The notes beneath the pieces are model-generated. The model worked only from the letters and a program-made list of their open reading frames with translations. It was not told the DNA's origin and made no database searches. A stretch of 61,770 nt of DNA from Gnetum montanum (taxonomy: Eukaryota > Streptophyta > Gnetopsida > Gnetales > Gnetaceae), in contig MNCI01024072.1 of assembly GCA_015680685.1 (NCBI GenBank), forward strand, positions 18,149 through 79,918, read 5' to 3'. This document shows positions 33,110 to 44,952 of this stretch, in pieces. Position 1 is the stretch's first letter; each line of letters opens with the position of its first letter. The translations under genes were made by a program, and so were the position numbers.

Positions 33110-36100
33110 GCTATAGATTATGTATGAAGTTCTGCTTGAATAGGAAGCATTAGGAGTTTTCCATACACTAACTCGTAAGGAGAGTAGCCTATAGGGAGTT
33201 TCCATGTGGAGCGGTATGCCCAAAGAGCATCATTTAGTTTGGTGCTCCAGTCTCGCCTATATTTGCTAATGGTTTTTGTCAATATGTTTGTAATCTCCCT
33301 ATTGGTTACTTCGGCTTGACCATTTGCTTGAGGATGATATGGTGTAGTTAGTTTGTGTTCAGCTCCTAAGTGTTGCATCAACTTTTAAAAAGTCGCACCT
33401 ATAAAATGTATGCCATTATCAGAAATAAGTGCATGAGGCATGCCAAACCTATTAACGATTTGTCGTTGAACAAATCGTGTAGTAGTAGACAATGTACAAT
33501 CTGTAACAATGGCTGCTTTTGCCCATTTTGTGGAATAGTCAACGACAACATCAATGTAGGCTTTTCCATTGGACATTGGTGTAATAGGCCCTATAAAATT
33601 AATTCCCCATATGTCAAAGGGTTCTAAAGGTTGAATCCATTGTTGTGGACCTTCCATCCTAGCAGTCATTCCCCCATCACGTTGGCAGCACTCGTAAGAT
33701 TGGACGAAATGATGAGTGTCCCAGAACAATGTAGGCCAATAATATCCTGCATGCAAGATTTTAATGGCTATTTGTCTCCTAGCGTAATGGCCCCCACAAG
33801 GGCCTTCATGTGCATCTTGGAGAACTTTTAATTAATCTACATCAGGAACACACCATCGGAACATACTTTATAAAGTTGTCCATTGATTTCTATAAAATAC
33901 TTGGCTCAGTGAAGAAATTGTTTCTTTTTAACATCTAACTCTTGTGGTGTTTGTTGTGTAAGGAGATAGGTAAGAATGCTAATATACCAATTTGTTTCCA
34001 TGGTTAATTGATTATTTACTACACCTGCAAAGAGGTATTCATTAGAAAAGTGATTAGAAAGTGGATATTCATCCTTTTTGTTGTCCCATCTTAACTAAGA
34101 TAAATGATTAGCAACAACATTCTCAATGCCTTTACGATCAATCATTGTAAGATCGAACTCTTGTAAGATTATGAGCCATTGTATGATGCAAGGGCTCACC
34201 GTTGGTTTATTCAGCAGGAACCGAATTACACTATGGTCTATGTGTACAAATACCTTATAGCCCAATACATAGTGCCTGAACTTATCTAGTGCAAACACCA
34301 CAATCATTAATTCCTTTCCATTGTGGTGTAATTGAGTTGTGCACTAGAAATACTTCGACTCACGCAGTGAATGTAATAGGGTCATTTCTAGTCATCTAAC
34401 TACGTGAGTACGACTCCTAAGGCAAAGTTGGACATGTCAGTCATTACGTGGAATGGTCTAGACTAGTCAGGAGCTTTTAGAATAGGTGTTTCTACAAGCT
34501 TTTGTTTTAAGTTTGAAAAGCTAACTCACATTCTCTAGTCCATTCAAAAGGTATGTCCTTTTTTGTTAGTTTAACCAGTGGTTTTGCAACCCTTAAGAAG
34601 TTCTCTATGAATCTCCTATAATAGCTAGTGTGTCCAAGGAACAATCAGATGTCTTTTACAGTTTTAGGTTGGTGTGTGATTCCTTGGATGACTTTAATCT
34701 TTTCAGGGTCTACCTCTATCCTTGTTTGTGAAATCTTATGCCTTAATATTACACCTTCTTGGATCATTAAATGGCTTTTTGCTAGTTGAGCCTTAAATTG
34801 GTTTCAACACATTATTTTAGTACTTGCTCTAATCAGTTCAATGCTTGATAGAAGTTTGCTTTGTAGGTGGAGAAATCATCTATGAAGACCTCCACACCAT
34901 TTCCTATTTTCTGTTGGAAGATACTTAGAACCAAACGTTGAAACGTTGTAGGAGCATTGCACAAGCTAAACGGCATGTGTTTGTATGCAAATGTTTCCCA
35001 AGGACTTGTGAACATGGTTTTGGCTTGGTCCTCTGGTGCTATTTGGATTTGGTTGTTTCCATTGTATCCATCCAGAAAAATATAGTAGTGATGCCCTGTA
35101 ATGGTGTCTAAGACCTAGTCGACAAATGACAATGGAAAGTGGTCTTTGAATGTTGCCATGTTTAGTAGCCTAAAGTCTATACACACCCTCCATTTACCTC
35201 CCTTTTTGGGCACAATAACTAATAGACTAACCCATTCACTATTAGTAATGAGGTAGATGAACCTAGCTTTTAGAAGTTGTTCAATTTCTTCTTTAACCAC
35301 TTGCTTCAGCTTTGGGTTCAACTGCCTCTGCTGTTGTCATCGAGGCTTCATGGAGGGGTTAGTGTAAATCCTATGTTGGCATATCCTAGGGTTTATTTCG
35401 ATTAATTTGAGATAGGACCAAGTGAAGGCTTTTAACCATTTATTCACCATTTTCAGTAGTCTCTCTTTTTATTGAGGAGTAAGCCTAGTATTAATAATTA
35501 TTAGTTTTCCATTTTTGAGAAATATGTACTCCATACCGATGGGCAATGGTTTTAACTCTAGGAGCTCTTGCTTAAAGTTGTTAGGGATTTCCAAGTTTCC
35601 CTAGTTGATATTTTCAATGTCGAGACTTGGAAGTTGGCAATGGACTTGCTCTAATGTGTCTATGCTATCAATGTAAGTGCAAGTCAAACCCTTAGTTGGT
35701 TCCATGCATATAGTTGAGTTGCTCTCTTGGTCAGTTGTCAGCCACTGGGTGCTTTCCTGTCTTGTGGCTGCTACATACAAGCATCTTTGTATGTTAGTTA
35801 CTTGTGCACACTGTTGCATGCAGGCAATGTTAAACGTTGTACAAACTAGGACTTCTGCATGCAACTACACCCTGTGTCACTATATGCAATGCATGAAACT
35901 TTCTTCTTCTTAGTTTTTCCAAATGTATTTTTATTTGATATTTCTAGGGAAAGATCATGTATTCCTAGGCGTGCGTTAATTGTTCTTAGCCATGCTCTTC
36001 CCATTATGATTGGGAAGTCCCCCTTATAGTTGTTAACTTGAATCATGAGGAAGTCAGCTGGATACGACTATCCACAAACAGTGGTAACAATGTCCTCCAC

Positions 36101-36300
36101 TAGTCCTAATGGGATAGTGATGGACTGGTCGACCATCTCTAAATGAATGTTACTCTTTTTTAGTGGAGGTAGGTTCTAGGCTTTGTACATTTCTTGAGAG
36201 ATTAAGTTGACATCAGAACCTAAATCCAAAAGAGCTTTGCACTACTCATTCCCAACGATTTGCAAATATATAAGAGGACTCCCAGGATTAGAGAATTTCC
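33110..36300 (-). pseudogene. Element E pol (protease, RT, RNase H, integrase)
   Basis: Minus strand. Protease at about 36240-35850 with LLDLGSDVNLIS (DxGS active site) and FPIIMGRAWL. RT at about 35330-34700: WVSLLVIVPKKGGKW, VCIDFRLLN, and the catalytic VEVFIDDFS. RNase H at about 34420-34090 with FRHYVLGYKVFVHIDHS. Integrase at about 33870-33110 with a HHCC-like region, VDYSTKW, LISDNGIHF and QAEVTNREI, so the D, D, E residues are all present. A single stop lies near 33384, others separate RT from RNase H, and a frame shift occurs there. No chromodomain follows. These features place it in the non-chromodomain Gypsy group with Athila. It is more intact than D but not open. Confidence 0.8.
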
Positions 36301-36399
36301 TAGGAAGATGGCTAGCCTTAATCTAATCGGTAATGGCATGCATCAACATGATTGTGTGCATTGAATGTGGCCTTTGGTTTGAAGGGAGCTCCAAAGTTT

Positions 36400-38883
36400 C
36401 GTATGATGGTGAGGCCTTTGGAGAGTTAGCCACTTGTGACTGCAAGGACTTGGTTGGATTGTTGGTCCTAAAGAAAGGTCTCTTCTTTGTGCAATTATCT
36501 GAACCAACAATAGGGTGAGGGTTAATAGCCCTTGTAACATTACGTTGCTGCAGTTGGGTAGGGAGCTCACCCTACATGGCTGGAGCAGGTGGTAATGGAG
36601 TTAAGGGTGGAAGAGATGCAGTCGGATGAGAATGATAGTATGTTTGTGGAACATAACCCATAGGAGAAGGAGTTCTATAATACTCATGGATTTGGTAGTG
36701 AGGTTGGGGAGCAACGTGACTAGGAGAGTCACATGGAGAGATTGGCTACTACACATAGTATCCATATGGGTCGAGTTGATAGTAGGAGAACTGTTGACAT
36801 AGTGGTGGCATTCCCCATGATTATGGGTGTTACCACTATTAATACTGCTCATTTGGTTGTGGTGGAGTTCCACTTGGATAATACATCAAGGGTTGGTGGA
36901 ATTGCTTTGGGTTACCTTGGGGATAAGGTAACCTTTGGGGTGTTTGCCTTCTATTTAATTGTGGGTTGAGTGCATACACCCCAGACTCTTACAGATGTGA
37001 GATTACAGGGCAACATCCCTTAGGATGGTCATACTGGCATATCTCACATCCACCATCATTGTCTGTATCTAAATCCACAACCTCTTCAATGATGGAAACT
37101 TTACCCTTATCTTTGTTACATGCATATTCAGCTTCTCTCTTTTTTCTCCTTTCTCAATCACTACCTTCCTCTCTAGACTCCTCTACTATTTTGAGCACTG
37201 TTTGAAATATATTATCTAGGAAGTTCCACATTTGGTCCACCTTTGCCAATACTTTCTATGCAAGTTTTTGAATGGGCAAGATTTTCCTATTCACCATCTC
37301 TTCAAGTGGTGACTCTTCTTCATCCTCACAAAATCTAACTCCCTTCTTTCAAAGGGAAGGATTTTTGTTATATTCTTTTGCACTCTCTGTTTTCCTTAAC
37401 TCATCTTCCTCTTTAGCAAGTTGCTTCAACAATCTTTGTACTTGATGGATCCTAAGCTCAAATAGTCTTCCTTGGGCATAAGTCCCAAGGGTTCTTTGCA
37501 TTTTGTGCCTAAGCCCATCTACAAGATGGCATAGTTTTTCCCTTTGTGAGTAACCATGGCCTGGGCAATGATGTAATAGTGCATAATATCAGCCCATGGT
37601 AGCATCCAAGGGTTCATGTCCTCCTTATTTCCATCCTTGGATTTTCTTTTGCAGATTGGACACTCGGGAGTACGTTTGATACTTATCATTGAATAGTTCT
37701 AATATGGTACTCCATTGGTGAATGGATTCTAGTTTTAAGGATCTGTATCAGCTTTCTGCCTCCTTGATCAATGTTTGTGAAAACAACTTGAGTTTTTGCC
37801 ACTTGTTTTCTATGTTTTGCAAGGCACATGCATAGTGAAATGCTTGCAAATGATTTTGAGGATCAGTGTTGTATCCCCCTTCAAATCATGGGATATTTTT
37901 CATGTCTAATCTTTGGATCTTACTATCTTTTTGGTGCCTTGTTGGGATTCTAACAGCCTCATTTATATCTAGCATACTTCAGGTAGTGAGTAGGGTTTTA
38001 TCGTGATCATACTGTCTATGGCATCTATGATGCCTATGTTGTTCCCTACTCTTCCTCCTCTCATGATGAGTTTCTCTAGAATGCCCTTATCCCCTTTCTC
38101 GGCTGCTTTGTCTATGATTCCCATTTTGCTTACCATTATCCTCAGGGTCTTTTTCCTTGCGACTACATCTAGATCCTAAAGGAGAGGGTGAAGGAGATGA
38201 TGAAGGTGAAGAAGGAGGAGGACCATCACCATGATGGTGCCTGCTTCCTTCTCTTTGGTGGTTGCGACCTCAATTGTGATTATGATTGGAATGTCCAGCT
38301 TTGTCATGTGTTCGTGTTCCTTTTTCAGACCCTTTGTGTTTGTCAGTACCAGAATCTAGGTTATGGATAGTTGAGTGAAGATTTTGATACACAACCCTTG
38401 ACCGAAGTCAATGGGAGGAACATCATTGTGTGGGAGACCTCCTGAGGCAGGTTCACCCCCCTCATTTTCACTTATGACATGCGGGACATTCTGAGATAAC
38501 TTCCCCTTCATGGATTCATGATGTCTTTCCTGTTGTAGATCCCTTTGACGTTGTTCCTCCATGGATCGATACTCACTTGAGTCATGATCATGCACAATGT
38601 ACTATGCCTATAAGTGCTACATACCAATTCATGTGAGATCACAAAGGAGCATGCTTGGGATAGAGTGATCAGGAGGTAACACTATGTTAACTTCTAAATC
38701 ACGCCAACATAGTTGTTCATCCTGGTGGAGGATAAAGGTAATGCTTGGTATATACTCATCGGGATGAACGTATACCATGCAAAATTGTTGAGGGACTGGT
38801 AGATTATCATATGTACTATGCCTTCGATTATTCCCTGTATCAGACCTAAGTAGTGAAACACTCTTGTAAGAAGAAGGAAACAT
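36400..38883 (-). pseudogene. Element E gag
   Basis: ATG at 38883 (MFPSSYKS). N-terminal segment with FILHQDEQ, then an E/R/H-rich linker, then the gag domain at about 37990-37440: HLQAFHYACALQNIENKWQK, KLFSQTLIKEAES, YALLHHCPGHGYSQREKL and LGTYAQGRLFELR. A zinc-knuckle-like CEICQYDHPKGC occurs at about 37045-37010, followed by ALNPQL and a long Q/Y/P-rich tail. Scattered stops interrupt it. The layout is the same as in elements B and D. Confidence 0.75.
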
Positions 38884-39004
38884 AATTGTCTATTCAATGT
38901 GTAATACTTTTCATTTCACTAATTGTAAGATAACCAACCCTAAGGGTTTGTTCTAACAATGTGAAGATTTCCTAAGTTCTAGCTAGTGCACAACCAACAA
39001 AGTC

Positions 39005-39022
39005 CCCGGCAACGGTGCTAAT
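39005..39022 (-). promoter_or_regulatory. Primer binding site of element E (tRNA-Asp)
   Basis: Read on the minus strand TAGCACCGTTGCCGGGGA, one base inside the 5' LTR. It is the best-preserved tRNA-Asp site of the window; only two positions near its start differ from the consensus. Confidence 0.85.
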
Positions 39023-39023
39023 G

Positions 39024-39867
39024 ATGAGCAGTGAGGTATCCCTACGCTCAACCATACGAATACGAGTGTACATGCACGATCTGGTTGAATTCCAAGGACT
39101 AAGTGCTTATGCACCTTTACAGAGCTCGGACAGGTTAGTCAATTGTTATCTTCCCAAGCTTACTTGTATAGTGTGACTATATGCTTAAGCAGACTTGAGG
39201 TATATGATTTTTATATATTTTTATGTTTTATGTCTTAGTGCTACAAAGGGAGAAGTGAACTAATTAAGTAACCAATTTAACTTAACTAATCGACTATGGT
39301 CTAACTAGTCCTAACACTAGCATCTGTTCCCACTTGCCGTACACATCTTGAACCAGTGCAACACTATTGGAATTACCAAACGCTAATCATTGCTAGGTTA
39401 CCAAGTGTTCTACACATGCTTGAAGTGGGCATACTAAGTGTGCTTACTTGGGGAAGTTAACAAGGAGAGAGAAAGAGAACATTAATTAACTAAGGAAAGC
39501 ATTAAATAACTATAAATAACATTAAAAACCAATTCTGAATATTGCAAGGTTTATCACAAAGTTCATTTTTATTTTTGGCCACAAGGTGTGCTTAGGTACA
39601 TAATGCTCGAATAAAGATCCGTTCGCATTTGAATCCTACTGCGAGCACTTAGAAATAATTCTAACTTTGAGAAGGGAAAAAGGCAAGAGTTCGGGTAAGG
39701 GACTAAGACTAATTAACCAACTATTGCCAACCAAGTGCACCCACCTCTTATTTATAGTCGACAAGATAGGACACGATATGAGATGTATGGTATCACTTGG
39801 AAGGCTCCGATATTATGTACCCGATATCATGGATGTGATATCGCAGACTCGATATTGTAGCTCATTA
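39024..39867 (-). repeat. Element E 5' LTR
   Basis: 844 bp, TGATGAGCAG to GCTCATTA (final CA changed to TA). TATA (TATAAATAAG on the minus strand) at about 39748-39757; GATATCG-type array at 39772-39860 with an extra motif unit compared with the 3' LTR. Most differences from the other LTR are C/T or G/A. Confidence 0.88.
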
Positions 39868-39872
39868 GAGGG

Positions 39873-41035
39873 CAATGTTGTTTTGCCCCCTGATAGATCT
39901 ATGCCTAGAATGCTAATTAAAATCCTTAAGAAGTTGAGCATAGCATATCTTCATGAAGAGTACGTTGTGAATGGATATGACACTTGGAACTATCATCCCA
40001 CTAAAACACAACGTAAGTGAGATAGATGTCAAGAGAGACTCCATGAAGCCATAAAGGGGAAACATTACACTAATCCCTTGTTCCTACTAGATCATAAGGA
40101 TAATGAGGATCCTCCCTTGAAAGGTTCTCAACATGAAGATTCTCCACCCCTTGCTAATGATGGTGATGGTGTGAACTTGACCCTGCAATCAACTATTCAT
40201 AAATTGAATTCAAGGAAGAGTGATAGCCAAGGTAGAGACTTAGGTGAACATTGTAATAACAAGGGATCTAATGATGTAGATCATGAAAAGTGTAAGAGTG
40301 GTGGTGAACATTGTGGTGGTAGTGGCGGTTCATCTTCCTCTTCATCCTCTTCATATGATTTTGAACATTCCTCTTCATCTGACAGTTCTCATAAAAGCCA
40401 TTGTCAAAATAACTATGATGAAGGTGATTGATGAAATAACAATAACTGTGAAGGCCACCAAAATTGAAGGGGTGGTTGAAACCATCCTCAGTGTCATCAA
40501 TGTAATGATGATGAAGAATCTTTACTAGTGACTCAAAGTATGCTTAATATTACAAAGGCAATAAGAATTCCAATTAGGCATATGAAGGATAGTTGGATTA
40601 AGCACCTAGATATGAACAATATCCCATAATTTGAGGGGGGATATAATTTTGATTTGCAAACACATCTACAAGAATTTCAAGATGCCTATGTCTTATAGAA
40701 TATTGAGAACGAGTGGCAGAAACTCAAGCTTTTTCCAAGGACACTCATTAAGGAAGCTACAAGTTGGTACTAGTCCTTAGAACTAGAATCTATTTGATGA
40801 TAGAGTACCATGTTAGAACTATTCAATGACAAATATCAAATGTAATCTAGAGTGTCTAACCTAAGAAGGAAAATCCAAGGCTAAAAATAAGGAGCACATG
40901 AACCCTGGGATGCTTTCATGGGCCGATACTATTCACTCTTACATAGATGCCTTGGCCATGGTTACTCTTAGAGGGAACAACTTCACCACATCATAGATGG
41001 GCTTATTGCATAAAAAAGAAGAACCTTGGGGGTGT
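39873..41035 (+). pseudogene. Element D gag, second piece
   Basis: Continues the gag from 29844: NVVLPPDRSMPRMLIK, an Asp/Ser-rich and Gly-Ser-rich linker (about 40080-40430), then the gag domain: HLQEFQDAYVL, NEWQKLKLFPRTLIKEATSW, ELFNDKYQM, HGYS and HHIIDGL at about 40990. Several stops are present. Element F is inserted after 41040 and the frame resumes at 49355 with QGRFSEMR. Confidence 0.75.
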
Positions 41036-41040
41036 ATGCC
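41036..41040. repeat. Target-site duplication of element F (left)
   Basis: ATGCC here equals 49350-49354, directly outside the LTRs of element F. The gag of element D reads through when F is removed (LGVYA then QGRF). Confidence 0.85.
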
Positions 41041-42401
41041 TATGACATCCAAAAATGTCGGTGGCTAGAACACCGAGAGGTCACCAGGCATATAGCCTAA
41101 CCTCGGATCTATGCAAGGGCTATGCTAGAGAAAATGGAAATGGGGTGCCCTGAATGGTCTAGTCGATAAGACAGTGACTTACGTGGTGTCAAATAACTGA
41201 TTGCAAATAGTAATTTTAGAGTGTGATGCACAAAGTTTGGACCGAAAGAAAACGTGGCATACACAATAGTAGAAACGTACTAAAGTATATAACTAGGATA
41301 ACAAGCATGCACAAACATACAATAATGCAACATGTATGGTGTAGTAGAATAAAATAAGAGCTTGGGAGAGAAAATGCACTGGCCCAAAATCGGGGGAGCG
41401 TAGCTAATTCACAAAGGTATACACAATGTACAATAGGTACAATGGGAGCATAGTCATAGCCTCTGTTGTGTTAGGCTGTGAAGTTTGGTGCTCACTATGT
41501 TGAACTGTGCCTGTTGGGTTGGTAAACACAGTGTACCATATGAGGTTCTACTCGGCTTCAATGGGATTGCAGTGTATCGCATGGTGTAGCTTTGCCTCTC
41601 TACCGATGTGGGATGCTCTGGGTCTCATTCGTCCATGGAGCTAAGTGCCAAGATGCCAAAGTGCCAAATTCCAAATGGAAGTGCCAACTACCTTAGTAGT
41701 GAGAAAATGAATGCCAACCTTCTTCTCCCCCTTTTCAAAAGAGGGCACATGGGTATTTATAAGGCTAGGGTTAGCCCAAAATGCGAATCAGGTGCCATGT
41801 GAAAGTGCAGTGGGTGGGACGACGCTTGTCTCATTTTATGTATGGGACACGGGACATTGGCTGCTACGCTAGATAGGGTGCTACACTGTAGTAGATAGGG
41901 TGCTACGCTATAGTAGAAGTGGTGCTATGCTACAGTAGACAAGGGTGCTACGCTGTAGTAGACATGGTTGCTACGCTATAGTAGAAGTGGTGTTACATTG
42001 TAGTAGACATGGTTGCTACGCTGCAGTAGCCAGGGTGCTACGCTACGCTATGCTACATAGCGTAATAGTGCGCTATGCTGCGTTACGCTATGCAGTGTAA
42101 TAGTGTGCTACGCTACACAAAGTAATAGGATGCTACACTGTGCTATGCTATACAGCGTAACAGTATGCTACGCTACGCTACGCTATGCAGCGTACCAGGG
42201 TGCTACGCTGTGCTAAGCTACACAACCTATCATCTGTGCAGAAAGTGCCATTGTTTTGACAATTAGAGAAATTTTGCAAATCTGGCAGTTGGAGCTAACT
42301 ACACCCAACACTTTAGAAAAATTTGGGCAAAGTGCCATCGTTTTGACACTTAGCCAAACTTGCAATCGTGATGCTGAGACCCAAAATTTTGTGGTGTTTC
42401 A
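41041..42401 (-). repeat. Element F 3' LTR with TACGCTA array
   Basis: 1361 bp. On the plus strand it starts TATGACATCC (the other LTR has TGTGATGTCT) and ends GTGGTGTTTCA. TATA (CTTATAAATACC on the minus strand) at about 41752-41763. The array of TACGCTA/TAGCGTA motifs occupies 41862-42232 and lies upstream of the TATA in the transcription sense. Short open frames at 41608-41802 recur in the other LTR only because LTRs are copies. Confidence 0.88.
41862..42232 (-). repeat. U3 array of GCTACGCTA motifs, left copy
   Basis: About 370 bp made of variants of GGGTGCTACGCTGTAGTAGA, then CTACGCTATGCAGCGTAATA. Motifs pair as inverted repeats (GCTACGC with GCGTAGC-type), so the array can form many small hairpins. 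CpG positions often show TG or CA instead, as expected after methylation. Confidence 0.85.
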
Positions 42402-44298
42402 ATGGCCCCTCTTTGTTGACATCTAGAGGAGTGGCCCGAGAGATGTCAACAAAGAATTAAAAAACACCATAGTAGTCGTGCAACCAACATCACTCATCAG
42501 TACAAGATCAGATGTTGTTTCACCATGCTCAAGAGTGCCATGGGAATAAGGATATGCTGAGGGATAAGGGGTATAGGCAATGCTAGGGAGATGAGATTTA
42601 AATGGTGGAAAAATCATGATGTAAAATGGGAACTCAGCATGGTTGATGGTGACCATGGCATGAAGTAGTTTACCTTTGAAATGTTGACCTCTCATCAGAG
42701 TACTCATGAGAGAGTGAAAGTTGATCCAAGACTAGGCCAATTGCGAAGCTGCAGCATTGTCAATATGCTTGGGGATGTGTTTTTCCCCATTATCCTTTTT
42801 TGTGTGTTTTTTGCGAACCTTCTTTAGGTTCAACTTACTACTAAATGTTAGATACAAGTTGGCCATCAAGAAGATGGGCTTTTCTTTGATGCAACCACAT
42901 TGCATCTATAGAATAGATGTTTCCTCCCAAGGATGATTTGCATTACATTCACCTGGGCCTTAACCAGCCAACAAAGGCTCCCCATGGAACGAGTTGCATT
43001 ATGTCCACAATGGATTCTACAGTTGATGTGAAGGGAATGCCATATGCATCATAGTGTGTATGCATCTGAGGGATGTGTAATCATGAGTATGTGGGATATG
43101 AGAGGATATGGGATGACGGAGCAGATATGCATAGGTTGTAATAAGGATGAGGGGGATGTGCACTCTTGAGTGGCTTAACTAGTCCAATCATGCACATCAG
43201 AGCAACATGGTAACTTGCTGCTGTGATGAGATGCATATTTGCATGACTACCTCCAAGGTTTCGTCCTACAAACACAACTTAGAGAAGAAAAGAAAAACAA
43301 AAAACATAAATTGCTAGAGCAAATGTCAGATGTGGAGATGCTATAGGTGCTAGATGCGAAGATGCTGCAAATATGCCGAATGCTCTATCAGTTGCAAGTG
43401 CTTAGGAAGCCAATGAAAGTGCTAGGACGATGATGTTACGAGTCCTCTGAAGGCAATGGAAAGTGTTTGAATTAGATTAGCAACATGCTAGTTTAAAGTC
43501 TTGGAAGATCGTGAACCTAGTTTAAGGTCCTCGCAGACCATGATGTGCTAGTTTATAGTTCTAGCAAACTATTGGATGCTAGTGTAATGTCGTAGTAAAC
43601 AATGGATGTTGTGCTAGTTTAACGTCATGACCCAAGGATGAGCTGTTGTGTCAATTTAGTGTCATGACCCAAGGACGGGTTGTGCTAGTTTATAGTCATA
43701 GCGGACTGTCTATGCCAGTTTATAGTCATAGCAGACTAGTGCTTACCTTGCTTGTGTAAGGTCCGATGCTACATGTGTAGTCATGCTGTGTGCCTGCAAG
43801 ATCTTGCAAAAATCAACTAGAAAAATAATATCAAGTGGCAACTATTGTAAATAGAGTTGAAATGAACGAAAAGAAAGCAGTGCAAAAATTAATAGTTTTA
43901 GGTTGTTCCAGGTTGTAGGCTAGTTTAAGGCCTTTTCGGGCCATGAGCTAGTTTAAGGCCTTTTTGGGCCATGTATTTTTGTATTTTTTAAATGTGTTTT
44001 TGATGTTTTTCAAATGCAATGCATAAGCTAAGTGGATGGTTGCATAAACAAAGTAGAAATTCATAAACAAAGTGAAGCTGTGTGTAAACTAGGCAAGCAG
44101 GTGAAATGTAAATGCATGAAAAAATGCAACCCAAGCAAAAACCAAAAATGCATGGCCAATAGAGGCAAAGGGTAGGTAGGCACCTAGCACATTTTTGGCC
44201 AAGGAAAAGTCTTGGTCACGTAGTTGCTTCCTAATCAAGTGTGGATTAGGGAGCGTGCAAGGCTTAGGATTCTCTGGGAGGCTATTGGCTTCAACCAC
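42402..44298 (-). other. Element F interior downstream of protease, non-coding
   Basis: No RT, RNase H or integrase motif was found. From 43480 to 43740 and 43915 to 43980 there are five or more diverged copies of a phrase like GCTAGTTTATAGTCATAGC or GCTAGTTTAAGGCCTTTTCG. The rest is unassigned. Confidence 0.55.
43480..43980. repeat. Diverged short repeats (TAGTTTAACGTCATAGCGGA type)
   Basis: Phrases such as GCTAGTTTATAGTCATAGCG, GCTAGTTTAACGTCATGACC and CTAGTTTAAGGTCCTCGCAG recur every 35-50 bases. Related phrases also occur in the coding part of element F near 45467-45490 and twice at 46926-46985. This is a family-specific dispersed motif. Confidence 0.65.
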
Positions 44299-44745
44299 TC
44301 ATTTGGGTGTGTTAGCCTTAGGCACTACGTTGGTTGTCATAGGTGTACCACCAAGCAACTCCTCTTCCAAAACTTGCGCCATGTCTATGTTATGGATAAT
44401 CGAAGAGGAAGTGTTATCACCATGGATGATAACTTGACCACCTTCATATGAAAGGTGGATTTCTTGGTGAATGGGAGAGGAGATGACCCTTAGTTGGGCT
44501 AGCCAAGGCCTATCTAGAATGATGTTGAAACCTGACATCTCCTCTATGACAGTGAAATCTACACTGGTGGGGAATTGCTCTCTTGCCACAAAGGCTAGGT
44601 TGATTATACCCTTAACAATGATGCATGATCCATTGAAGGATTTTAGACACGTGGTTTTAGTTGGCCTGATTTCATCTACTAGGCCTAGTTTGTTGATGAC
44701 GAAGCACAGAACCACGTTTGTTGCTACACCATCATCCACATGCAC
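44299..44745 (-). pseudogene. Element F retropepsin-like protease
   Basis: An open frame of 148 codons on the minus strand. It begins near MHVDDGVATNVV, corresponding to the DxG active site region of Gypsy proteases (here VDDG), and later has SGFNIILDRPWLAQL, the usual ILGRPWL flap-to-core motif with D in place of G. It ends in a short acidic segment and PMTTNVVPKANTPK. Gypsy proteases cut the gag polyprotein. It is followed by no polymerase. It may still be open as part of the gag-protease frame, but the upstream junction contains stops. Confidence 0.7.
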
Positions 44746-44952
44746 TTTACAGATGATGCACTGCCCAACACATATGCTAATGGATAGTGGAGCTATAGTG
44801 ACCTCCCCTCATTCAGGGTTGAATTTGACTACATCATCGCAGAACACTAGGGATGTTGAACTCGATTCTTGTGATGTAGGGGGCAACATGATTTCACGGA
44901 TGGATGCCTCATCTATAGGGATGTCCTCCATAACAGGAATGGATGCCAAGAT

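Larger units (their letters stand above)
29845..39867 (-). mobile_element. Element E: Athila-like Gypsy with gag and pol, no ORF3
   Basis: 10,023 bp on the minus strand; 5' LTR 39024-39867, 3' LTR 29845-30662, TSD GAGGG. In transcription order it has a tRNA-Asp primer site, gag, protease, RT, RNase H and integrase. After integrase only about 2.4 kb remain before the 3' LTR, with no ORF3 and no internal promoter-like module. The plus-strand reading just inside the 3' LTR is TACCCCCACG, the complement of the polypurine tract. Coding regions have relatively few breaks and keep most catalytic residues. It sits in the gag of element D, so it is younger than D. Confidence 0.9.

Noticed and set aside
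33370-33831. Plus-strand frames with many Cys residues near the integrase of element E
   Set aside because: They are antisense shadows of the integrase core on the minus strand.
41150-41200. Possible tRNA or Pol III A box (GGTCTAGTCGATAAGAC) in the LTR of element F
   Set aside because: No cloverleaf, anticodon arm or B box follows at the right distance; a D-arm-like stretch alone is not enough.
41608-41802. Small ORF (start MGCSGSH) repeated at 48627-48824 as a conserved gene
   Set aside because: Both copies lie at the same place in the two LTRs of element F. Their similarity comes from LTR duplication, not from selection on a protein.
41862-42232. Repeat array considered as CRISPR-like
   Set aside because: The units have no constant repeat with unique equal-length spacers, lie inside an LTR of a plant retrotransposon, and are duplicated in the other LTR.
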